From assembly GCA_937957895.1 (NCBI GenBank), contig CALFEZ010000198.1, positions 1 to 10,689 on the forward strand: a stretch of DNA of 10,689 bases, read 5' to 3'. The number at the start of each line of letters is the position of its first letter. The stretch's first letter is position 1. This DNA is from an uncultured Erysipelotrichaceae bacterium. Its GTDB lineage: Bacteria; Bacillota_I; Bacilli_A; Erysipelotrichales; Erysipelotrichaceae. The notes beneath the pieces are model-generated. The model did no database searches. It had not been told where the DNA came from and saw nothing but the letters and a program-made list of their open reading frames with translations. Positions 1-5,317 of this stretch are shown here, one piece after another. The position numbers were made by a program, and so were the translations under genes.

Positions 1-493
1 GAAATGAAGCCATGATGTTTTCTTTTTTGTCTTTGATCGAGATGATAGCGGCACTGGTCAAAGAGAGCACTTCCATAAACACATACATATTGAACATGTC
101 TTGTGTGAATATCATGCCCAGCATCGAAAACAACATCAAAAAAATCAATGTATAATAACTGCCAAACTTCTTTTTTGAGATATGATGATCCATGTCCTTA
201 AGCGAATATAACACAACGATCCAAGACAAAATCAACACAAACAAGGAAAACAAACTGGCCAGTTGACTTACTTCAAAAACGATCCCAACCTTGCTGCTGT
301 ATCCACCAAAGAAAATCAAGGATTCTCCCTGGGTCAACACCAGCTGATAGTTAAGGATGCCCAAAACCACGACTCCGGTCATGATCGTCATGACAAAACC
401 ATGGATGGCAGATGTTTGTTTGATCCGCAACAAAGGGATGATGGCAGCACCAGCCAACAAAAGCACCATCATGATCACTGGATAATGATTCAT
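1..493 (-). CDS. mrpD: Mrp/Mbh-type antiporter subunit D (proton-conducting membrane protein), 3' end cut by the window edge
   Basis: I translated this by hand from the ATG at 493; 164 codons are visible and the frame stays open through the window edge. The protein is very hydrophobic and belongs to the proton-pumping antiporter family shared by MrpA, MrpD, MbhH and the complex I subunits NuoL/M/N. Recognisable parts are FGGYSSKVGIVFEV (residues 62-75), which resembles the family's GGW..PIGI segment, and DMFNMYVFMEVLSLTSAAII (132-151). The latter carries Glu141 at the place of the invariant membrane glutamate needed for proton transfer. The usual length is near 500 residues, so about one third is seen. 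Its start overlaps the mrpC stop by 4 bases (ATGA), with a GGAG ribosome binding site inside mrpC, which implies translational coupling. It could equally be named MbhH; the subunits beyond the edge would decide. Confidence 0.9.
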   Translation of the reverse strand, partial: MNHYPVIMMVLLLAGAAIIPLLRIKQTSAIHGFVMTIMTGVVVLGILNYQLVLTQGESLIFFGGYSSKVGIVFEVSQLASLFSLFVLILSWIVVLYSLKDMDHHISKKKFGSYYTLIFLMLFSMLGMIFTQDMFNMYVFMEVLSLTSAAIISIKDKKENIMASF

Positions 494-861
494 GAGCGCT
501 TCTCCTGTTCTTGTTGTTTCAAGATCTCATCGAAATCCAATGTTTGATGATGCTGATAAAGTTTTACGATCAGACTCAGGGAATATGCAGTGATACTGAC
601 AGCAACCACGATCCCGGTCAAGATCAAGGCCGATGGGATCGGATTGATGTAAATGACATCCTGATCAGGCAACAAGATCGGTGCTCTGCCTTGAGATACA
701 TAGCCAATAGACACGAAAAACAAAAACACCGAGGTCTCCATGATATTGATGCCTATGACACGCTTAAGAAGATTGTTGTGGGTCAATACCGTGTACAATC
801 CAATGATAAAAAGCGCCATTGAGCCGATATAGTTGATGTGTTCGATGATGACATCAATCAT
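490..861 (-). CDS. mrpC: Mrp/Mbh-type antiporter subunit C (NuoK-like)
   Basis: This 123-residue membrane protein has three predicted transmembrane helices (about 10-28, 34-54 and 77-101) and matches the MnhC/NuoK family in length and pattern. Diagnostic stretches are NLLKRVIGINIMETSVFLFF (30-49), with Glu42 in the second helix where NuoK-type proteins hold a conserved glutamate, and NPIPSALILTGIVV (73-86), which corresponds to the DPLPQALVLTAIVI signature. A charged Glu/Gln/Lys tail follows residue 105. The start ATG overlaps the mrpB stop by 8 bases and has GAGGAG about 8 bases upstream. The subunit sits next to MrpD in the complex and contributes to the ion path. Assignment to the family is firm; Mrp versus Mbh naming is by operon context. 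Confidence 0.93.
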   Translation of the reverse strand: MIDVIIEHINYIGSMALFIIGLYTVLTHNNLLKRVIGINIMETSVFLFFVSIGYVSQGRAPILLPDQDVIYINPIPSALILTGIVVAVSITAYSLSLIVKLYQHHQTLDFDEILKQQEQEKRS

Positions 862-1288
862 GGGATTGCTCCTCTTCGATCAACAAACGAAACAAAGAGA
901 TCATGGTCGATGCCACTTTCATGCCGATGGCAAAGGTGATCCATAAAATCATGCCACTGCTAAAAAGTTTGTAGGTGGTCCCCATCCAAAAACCAGCTTC
1001 GCGATTGGTTAAAAACCAACCACCGCCGATGATGCCGACCATCCCGATAAGCATATACCATATCAAACCGCCACTTTCGACGAACTTCAACAATCGATGT
1101 GGCAACATTTTTTCTGCTTTCTCCAATCCATAAGACAGTGTGAACAACACAAATCCGCCGCCGATGATGGCTCCTCCGGAAAACCCGCCACCAGGGCTCA
1201 AATGACCGTGCAGGATCACATAAAAACCATAGACAAGCACAAATGGAAACAACATCTTGGTGATGACTTTGACTATCAGATCATTCAT
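854..1288 (-). CDS. mrpB: Mrp/Mbh-type antiporter subunit B (MnhB family)
   Basis: This 144-residue integral membrane protein has four likely helices. The signature HGHLSPGGGFSGG (27-39) matches the H..PGGGF.GG motif that defines the MnhB/MbhF family, and the helix at 110-133 (SSGMILWITFAIGMKVAST) is also typical. In Mrp complexes this subunit packs against the C-terminal part of MrpA and is required for cation/proton exchange. The start has AAAGGAG about 8 bases upstream and overlaps the preceding gene by 8 bases. It ends in an acidic tail (EEEQSHD). The gene is full length and shows no sign of damage. Confidence 0.93.
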   Translation of the reverse strand: MNDLIVKVITKMLFPFVLVYGFYVILHGHLSPGGGFSGGAIIGGGFVLFTLSYGLEKAEKMLPHRLLKFVESGGLIWYMLIGMVGIIGGGWFLTNREAGFWMGTTYKLFSSGMILWITFAIGMKVASTMISLFRLLIEEEQSHD

Positions 1289-1574
1289 GATGTTTCTCCT
1301 TTTGATGAGCGATCATCAATACGGATCCGGCAGCGGCGATCGCTGTAAACAAAACAGTGGTCTCACCCAGAGTATCAAAAGCACGATAATCGGTGATGAT
1401 CGCGGTGATGACGTTGGGTGAGTTGGTATCATCGATCGCATTTTCAATATAATAAGTAGCCGTTTCATTGTAAGCGGGATGATCTTGACTGCCGATCGTC
1501 GGCATGTCGATCACTGCTCGGACCAATACCAAAAAAAGCACGAACAAAACACCGACCAGGATTTTTTTACTCAT
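1281..1574 (-). CDS. mbhE: MbhE-like subunit (separate piece of the MrpA C-terminal region)
   Basis: This small membrane protein has 97 residues. An N-terminal helix (4-22) is followed by a polar stretch (27-53) and then NVITAIITDYRAFDTLGE (54-71), which leads into a second helix (72-90). The N-V-..-I-..-D-.R.FDTLGE motif is the hallmark of the last part of MrpA and of the stand-alone MbhE proteins of membrane-bound hydrogenases. In full-length MrpA this segment is fused to the large antiporter domain; here it is its own gene. The start overlaps the upstream stop by 4 bases (ATGA), with GGGAGG in front, so it is translated with its neighbour. Role by family knowledge: part of the ion-translocating membrane arm. 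Confidence 0.85.
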   Translation of the reverse strand: MSKKILVGVLFVLFLVLVRAVIDMPTIGSQDHPAYNETATYYIENAIDDTNSPNVITAIITDYRAFDTLGETTVLFTAIAAAGSVLMIAHQKEKHHE

Positions 1575-1810
1575 TTTTCCATCCTCCCGGTCCGACTGAT
1601 CACAGCCAAAAACAACAATGTTGTCGCCCCGGCACCGATCGCGGCTTCAGTCAAAGCGATATCCGGTGCCATCAACAACAACCATAACACCGCCATGATC
1701 AAACTATAGGAAGCAAAAATGATGATGGCTCCCAACAAGTCTTTGATATGTTCCACGGCAATCGCACATACGATCAGAAAAACGACCAAAATGGCATTAA
1801 GAACGAGCAT
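1571..1810 (-). CDS. mbhD: MbhD-like DUF4040 subunit (separate piece of the MrpA C-terminal region)
   Basis: I place the start at the ATG at 1810 and not the in-frame upstream codon at 1843. The 1810 ATG has GGGAGG 8-9 bases before it and follows the mrpG stop by one base, whereas the longer form would run into mrpG. The product is 79 residues with three hydrophobic segments (3-19, 25-46 and 54-71). The segment MAPDIALTEAAIGAGATTLL (47-66) is the DUF4040 signature (APDLALTQ...E in MrpA), with Glu56 inside the membrane. In classical Mrp systems this domain is the middle-to-C-terminal part of MrpA; in Mbh-type systems it is the separate MbhD. The family call is firm on motif, and the exact gene name is by context. 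Confidence 0.85.
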   Translation of the reverse strand: MLVLNAILVVFLIVCAIAVEHIKDLLGAIIIFASYSLIMAVLWLLLMAPDIALTEAAIGAGATTLLFLAVISRTGRMEK

Positions 1811-1811
1811 A

Positions 1812-2120
1812 TCACTTTTCCTCCCTTTCTTTTTTGGATTCATAATAATACAACGCTTTTCCGATAAGATGAGCGGCTGTCGGATTGGTGATCCAGATAA
1901 ACACCAAGATGATCAACAATTTGATGCTTACGATTTCAAATCCAAGCTGGAGCCACAAACCGACGATGATCAACCCCAAGCCCAGGGTATCGGCTTTGGT
2001 GGTCGCATGAACACGCGTCAAAGCATCAGGAAGTCGGATCAAGCCCACGGTTCCTACCATAAAGAAAAACGCGCCAAGGACAAAAAACACTATCGTCAGC
2101 AGATCGATCAATACTTGCAT
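1812..2120 (-). CDS. mrpG: Mrp/Mbh-type antiporter subunit G (MnhG family)
   Basis: The ATG at 2120 gives 102 residues. A TTG three bases upstream is also possible, but the ATG overlaps the mrpF stop by one base (TGATG) and fits the compact operon. Three helices are predicted (about 4-25, 45-62 and 65-80). The MnhG signature LIRLPDALTRVHATTKAD (27-44) is complete, and ITNPTAAHLIGKA (77-89) is the conserved C-terminal motif. A charged tail rich in Lys and Glu ends the protein. The subunit is a small, essential part of the Mrp complex, with no known catalytic residues of its own. The ribosome binding site is only a weak AGGGAAG, so coupling to mrpF translation is likely. Confidence 0.93.
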   Translation of the reverse strand: MQVLIDLLTIVFFVLGAFFFMVGTVGLIRLPDALTRVHATTKADTLGLGLIIVGLWLQLGFEIVSIKLLIILVFIWITNPTAAHLIGKALYYYESKKEREEK

Positions 2121-2386
2121 CAAAACAACTTCCCTTTCTCGATATATTTGGATACACCGACAGTCATCGTAAATCCTATCAGAGAATAAACGATGGCAAC
2201 ATCGATGAAACTATTTTGTTCATTGATGATGGCAACCAAGATGATCAAGGTCGTTACTTTGGTTGCCAAAACATTGATCGCGATGAGTCGATCACTCGAA
2301 GTCGGTCCGACGATCGCTCGATACAGTGAGACAAAGCTCAGCAATCCCAAAAACCATGTGAGTATCAAAAGTGCATGTTGGATCAT
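2120..2386 (-). CDS. mrpF: Mrp/Mbh-type antiporter subunit F (MnhF family)
   Basis: This is an 88-residue membrane protein with three helices (about 4-25, 34-54 and 61-80). It carries the MnhF motifs RAIVGPTSSDRLIAINVL (23-40), containing the conserved Arg-..-GP-..-DR pattern, and FIDVAIVYSLIGF (60-72) with Asp62 in the membrane. Length and topology are normal for the family. Its ATG overlaps the mrpE stop by 4 bases (ATGA). The pairing with MrpE upstream and MrpG downstream is the standard E-F-G block found in both Mrp and Mbh gene clusters. Confidence 0.93.
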   Translation of the reverse strand: MIQHALLILTWFLGLLSFVSLYRAIVGPTSSDRLIAINVLATKVTTLIILVAIINEQNSFIDVAIVYSLIGFTMTVGVSKYIEKGKLF

Positions 2387-2874
2387 TGAAACACCTCAAG
2401 TCTTTTTGCTTTAAGGATCAGTTTGCTGGTCGTTGGATCCATCGAAACAGCTGCACTGTCACTCAGACAGTGGATCAAAAAGTGTCCTTCAAACACATCA
2501 ACACTCAATGTTCCGGGAGTTAGGGTGATGGCATTGGCCAACAACACCTGATGATGAGGATTCTTAAAGGATATATCCAGCTCGATAAACTGCGGTTGGA
2601 TGGGGCAACTGGGATCCAATACGATTTTGGCCACTTCGATGTTGGCCTTGACCATTTCGATCAACAAAGTGCCTAAAAAATCAAGATAAGCAACAGCATA
2701 AAAAAACTTCCCTTTCAAAGAAAGTCGTGATTGTGATTTGAATCCCTGTGTGAACCAGGCAACCCCAAAACTGACCATTGCGCCAATGATCAGAGAAAAA
2801 GGATCAAAGGAAGAAGACAAAATGATCCAAAATCCAAATAACACCAAAAACAACAACCATCGAAACTTTTCCAT
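2383..2874 (-). CDS. mrpE: Mrp/Mbh-type antiporter subunit E (MnhE family)
   Basis: This is the first gene of the antiporter operon, with 163 residues. The N-terminus holds two hydrophobic segments (5-20 and 25-42), and a third lies at about 57-74. A soluble C-terminal domain follows that contains ANAITLTPGTLSVD (113-126), the best-conserved motif of the MnhE family. The start ATG at 2874 has AAGGAAAAACT just before it and lies about 21 bases from the predicted transcription start. MrpE is needed for assembly of the complex in known systems. Nothing is missing or fused compared with the usual length of about 160 residues. Confidence 0.93.
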   Translation of the reverse strand: MEKFRWLLFLVLFGFWIILSSSFDPFSLIIGAMVSFGVAWFTQGFKSQSRLSLKGKFFYAVAYLDFLGTLLIEMVKANIEVAKIVLDPSCPIQPQFIELDISFKNPHHQVLLANAITLTPGTLSVDVFEGHFLIHCLSDSAAVSMDPTTSKLILKAKRLEVFQ

Positions 2875-2901
2875 AGTTTTTCCTTGTTGATTTACTTAAC
2901 C

Positions 2902-2930
2902 ATTGTACATCACATTTAAAATCATGACAA
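2902..2930 (-). promoter_or_regulatory. Sigma-70-type promoter of the mrp operon
   Basis: On the minus strand, TTGTCA (2930-2925) and TACAAT (2907-2902) are separated by exactly 17 bases. Each hexamer matches the consensus at five of six positions. The predicted start point is near 2895, giving a leader of about 20 bases before mrpE. It lies directly downstream of the terminator of the ABC transporter unit, so the two units are separate. Confidence 0.7.
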
Positions 2931-2936
2931 CGACAA

Positions 2937-2965
2937 CAAAAAACAAAGGACGAAGCATCCTTTGT
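2937..2965 (-). terminator. Rho-independent terminator of the lapA-like/ABC unit
   Basis: On the minus strand, ACAAAGGA (2965-2958) and TCCTTTGT (2950-2943) form an 8 bp stem around a 7-base loop, followed directly by a T-rich run. The hairpin begins within the stop codon of the permease gene. The stem is AT-rich, so efficiency may be moderate. Confidence 0.75.
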
Positions 2966-3765
2966 CATATGGGTAAATCTTTGTTTTTGAACATCTGGAT
3001 CCCTATCCCATACCCTATCAAACCAACACTGATCAAAACAAGGGTACTTAGGATATATGGTTCACCCATCAGTACATCATTGGGTTGATAGAGTGTCTGC
3101 AGTGTCAAATATTTCAACCACTCAAACTGATCAGAAACTTTCTGGAGCATCTGAATGACAAAAAAGAATAACGGGACTGCAATGATCAAAGACAATGCAT
3201 GTTTGGCTTCGACAAACAAACACGAAATCATAAACGTGATCCCGGATAGTGCGACAAAATAAGCAAACGTAGCGATGTTGACTTTCAAAAAGCGGGTCAG
3301 ATCCAGTTCAAACTCGAAAAAGAACTTTGCTGAAACGATTGCTGTCATCACCACGATCAAAACCAAAACAAATGATGCAACAATCGAAAACAGTGCCTGT
3401 GTGGCTGCGATCATGCTGCGTGGATTGGGAGTGGACAGCAACATGGCCATCGATCCACGATCGACCATGCGATTGACCAAACGATACGATAAGATCATGA
3501 TCATCACCATCGGAAACAAAATGATCAAAAACCCATAGTAATATCCCACGATAAATCCGGTAAAAGTTGGTTCCACCATGTCAAAGTTCATGGCTCTGAC
3601 AAGTTCCGCCGGCAACGCATCGAGATACTGCTTCATGGCATCCGTGATCGTCGGATCGTACATGTAAATGATCATGATCATATAAAACATCATGACCGTA
3701 CCGATAGCCAGAATCAGTCGGATGTTTTCTTTTGCCGTTGCTTTGAGTAATGCCAGATTAAACAT
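2965..3765 (-). CDS. ABC-2-type transporter permease
   Basis: I place the start at the ATG at 3765, which has AAGGAG 7 bases upstream; the ATG at 3771 is only one base from that site. The product has 266 residues and six predicted helices (about 17-35, 71-95, 126-146, 161-183, 188-207 and 237-256). This is the layout of a single-domain ABC-2 exporter permease that forms dimers. The charged segment RLVNRMVDRGSMAMLLSTPN (95-114) is a plausible cytoplasmic coupling region; D.GS...LLS.P is common in this family. It overlaps the ATPase gene by 8 bases, so the two are made together. The substrate cannot be told from sequence; relatives export peptides, antibiotics or lipids. Confidence 0.85.
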   Translation of the reverse strand: MFNLALLKATAKENIRLILAIGTVMMFYMIMIIYMYDPTITDAMKQYLDALPAELVRAMNFDMVEPTFTGFIVGYYYGFLIILFPMVMIMILSYRLVNRMVDRGSMAMLLSTPNPRSMIAATQALFSIVASFVLVLIVVMTAIVSAKFFFEFELDLTRFLKVNIATFAYFVALSGITFMISCLFVEAKHALSLIIAVPLFFFVIQMLQKVSDQFEWLKYLTLQTLYQPNDVLMGEPYILSTLVLISVGLIGYGIGIQMFKNKDLPI

Positions 3766-4645
3766 GATCATGCTCCTTGCCATAGTACTGCATGAAGACT
3801 TGCTCAAGACGTTGTTGCTGGATGGATAGATCCAATACATTGACCTTTTTAATTACTTCAAAAAAAGCTTTGAAGTCTCCTTCTACCCTGACATCGATAC
3901 GATATCCATCAGCATGGGTGATGTGATATCCGGCAGCACGGATCGTTTCTACATCATGCATGTTTTCTAGCAGCAAGGTAAAGACTTTTGTTCTTTGCAT
4001 CAATAAATGATCGACCTTATCAATGGTTGCTATCTTACCTTCTTTGATGATCGCTAATGTATCACATGTTTTTTCAACTTCCTCAAAACTATGAGATGAC
4101 ATCAAAAACGTCTTCCCCCGTTTTTTCTCTTGTTTGACCAGCTGGATGAACTGCTGTTGCATAAGCGGATCTAGCCCACTGGTTGGCTCATCGAGGATAT
4201 ACAAAGACGGATCATGCATGCACGCACTGATCAATCCTAGTTTTTGTTTGTTGCCTTTGGATAGTTTACGGATCACCATGTTCGAGTCGAAACCAAAATG
4301 ATCGATCATTTGCTTCAAACGGGTTTTGTCTTTGACTCTGCGAAGTGCCAGCATGTAGTGTAAAAATTCCATGGCTGTCATCGAATCAAAGAATGCGATC
4401 TCCCCGGGAAGATACCCAACATCCATCAAAATCTTGTCACGATCATTCCAACTATCCAATCCCATGATGGATGCAGATCCGGATTGTGCCTTCATAAATC
4501 CCATCAAAACGCGGATCGTCGTAGTTTTTCCGGCACCATTGGGTCCCAAGTATCCAAACACTTCATTTTCCCGTACCGAAAAATCAACATCAAAAATCCC
4601 TTTTTTGCTTGGATAGATCATGGTGATCTTTCGAGCTTGGATCAT
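3758..4645 (-). CDS. ABC transporter ATP-binding protein
   Basis: The start is the ATG at 4645, four bases past the lapA-like stop. The open frame continues 41 codons upstream, but that part lies inside the lapA-like gene and lacks ABC similarity. The 295-residue product has Walker A GPNGAGKTT (34-42), a signature loop LSKGNKQK (128-135), Walker B YILDEP (149-154) with D-loop SGLDP (156-160), and switch His185. The Q-loop position reads GYLPGE (77-82), with Glu in place of the usual Gln, a variant common in the BcrA-like exporter branch. Residues after about 215 form a regulatory C-terminal domain. It energises the permease encoded next. The signature has SKG in place of SGG, also seen in that branch. 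Confidence 0.9.
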   Translation of the reverse strand: MIQARKITMIYPSKKGIFDVDFSVRENEVFGYLGPNGAGKTTTIRVLMGFMKAQSGSASIMGLDSWNDRDKILMDVGYLPGEIAFFDSMTAMEFLHYMLALRRVKDKTRLKQMIDHFGFDSNMVIRKLSKGNKQKLGLISACMHDPSLYILDEPTSGLDPLMQQQFIQLVKQEKKRGKTFLMSSHSFEEVEKTCDTLAIIKEGKIATIDKVDHLLMQRTKVFTLLLENMHDVETIRAAGYHITHADGYRIDVRVEGDFKAFFEVIKKVNVLDLSIQQQRLEQVFMQYYGKEHDHV

Positions 4646-4649
4646 GCCG

Positions 4650-5027
4650 TTACTCTTGTTGCGGATCGATGGGTAAAACTGGCGGAGTCGTTGGCTCAGC
4701 CAATTTAGCTTCGTGAAGTTCTGCTTTGAGGTTTTCAACTTCCTGTTGGAGTTGTTGATTGCTGGCAATCGTGTTTTCCAACTGTTTCTTCGTTTTTTCC
4801 AGCTCTGTCTTTACTTCTTTGATGGTGAACTTGCTCTTTAACCATCCTGCCGTGTTCAACAAAAACACCAAAATGGCACCCAGAGTGACCGATATCAAAA
4901 TCAATAGCGATCCGGATAACTCATATGTCCAAAAAAACAATCGAACGGAAACGACCTCTGCATTGGTCAGTGCAAATATAGCTACTAAAATGGCTACCAA
5001 TAAGATGAAAACGACTTGTTTTTGCAT
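4650..5027 (-). CDS. LapA-like (DUF1049) membrane protein with coiled-coil tail
   Basis: The ATG at 5027 is preceded by AAGGAGG with normal spacing, so I reject the longer frame from 5087, which runs through the promoter and terminator region. The product has 125 residues. Helix one (4-21, ending FALTNAEVVSVRLFFW) and helix two (39-57) match the DUF1049/LapA domain, whose hallmark is F...N...V...F. Residues 66-110 are charged, with heptad-like spacing, and should form a coiled coil. The last 15 residues are rich in proline and acidic side chains. In E. coli, LapA works with LapB in envelope lipid control; here it heads a unit with an ABC exporter, so a link to envelope assembly is a guess. 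Confidence 0.82.
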   Translation of the reverse strand: MQKQVVFILLVAILVAIFALTNAEVVSVRLFFWTYELSGSLLILISVTLGAILVFLLNTAGWLKSKFTIKEVKTELEKTKKQLENTIASNQQLQQEVENLKAELHEAKLAEPTTPPVLPIDPQQE

Positions 5028-5045
5028 ATTATCCTCCTTGATTTC

Positions 5046-5074
5046 ATTATAGTACTTTGTTTTGGTAAAACCAA
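5046..5074 (-). promoter_or_regulatory. Promoter of the lapA-like/ABC unit
   Basis: On the minus strand a perfect TATAAT lies at 5051-5046, with TTGGTT 17 bases upstream at 5074-5069. The -35 element is weak (TTG only). The predicted start near 5039 leaves a leader of about 12 bases that is little more than the AAGGAGG site. The -35 element touches the T-run of the copZ terminator. Confidence 0.65.
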
Positions 5075-5100
5075 AAAAAAAGTGCACTTTTGTGCACTTT
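5073..5100 (-). terminator. Rho-independent terminator of the copper operon
   Basis: On the minus strand, AAAGTGCAC (5100-5092) and GTGCACTTT (5087-5079) form a perfect 9 bp stem with an AAAA loop, followed by six more T residues. The hairpin starts within the copZ stop codon. This is the clearest terminator in the window. Confidence 0.9.
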
Positions 5101-5317
5101 ATACGATTTCTGCGACATTTGTCAACTCGTATCCGGCATCATCGATGACAGCAGCAAGCTGATCGATGTCGATCTCAACAGCAGAAGTGATCCATGCCGT
5201 GTTTTTTGATAGATCCACGACGACTTCTGATCCTTTGAACTCTTCTTTAAGTGCCTGCTCGACACGCTTGACGCAATGCTGGCAGCTCATGCCAGCGATG
5301 GAAGCTTGTAATTTCAT
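5099..5317 (-). CDS. copZ: Copper chaperone CopZ (heavy-metal-associated domain)
   Basis: This cytosolic protein of 72 residues is a single HMA domain. The metal site is GMSCQHC (9-15), with Cys12 and Cys15 binding Cu(I) as in CopZ and Atx1 proteins. The rest fits the beta-alpha-beta-beta-alpha-beta fold, ending at AGYELTNVAEIV. It carries Cu(I) to the HMA domains of CopA or to CsoR. The start overlaps the copA stop by 4 bases (ATGA), with AAGGAG 8 bases upstream. It is the last gene of the operon, so its level should follow copA. It could in principle serve another soft metal, but the neighbours argue for copper. Confidence 0.95.
   Translation of the reverse strand: MKLQASIAGMSCQHCVKRVEQALKEEFKGSEVVVDLSKNTAWITSAVEIDIDQLAAVIDDAGYELTNVAEIV

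Noticed and set aside
1719..2189. A 156-codon plus-strand open frame opposite mrpG and mbhD
   Set aside because: Its composition is Gln/Asp/His-rich with no domain, and both opposing minus-strand genes carry family signatures.
4646..4768. A 41-codon N-terminal extension of the ABC ATPase frame
   Set aside because: It lies inside the lapA-like gene in another frame, has no ABC similarity, and the ATG at 4645 sits where the ABC domain begins, just after the upstream stop.
5028..5087. Longer start for the lapA-like protein
   Set aside because: The extra 20 codons run through the promoter and the copZ terminator, and the ATG at 5027 has the AAGGAGG site.
5079..5100. GTGCAC palindromes as a regulator binding site
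   Set aside because: Their place at the copZ stop codon followed by a T-run fits a terminator hairpin better.
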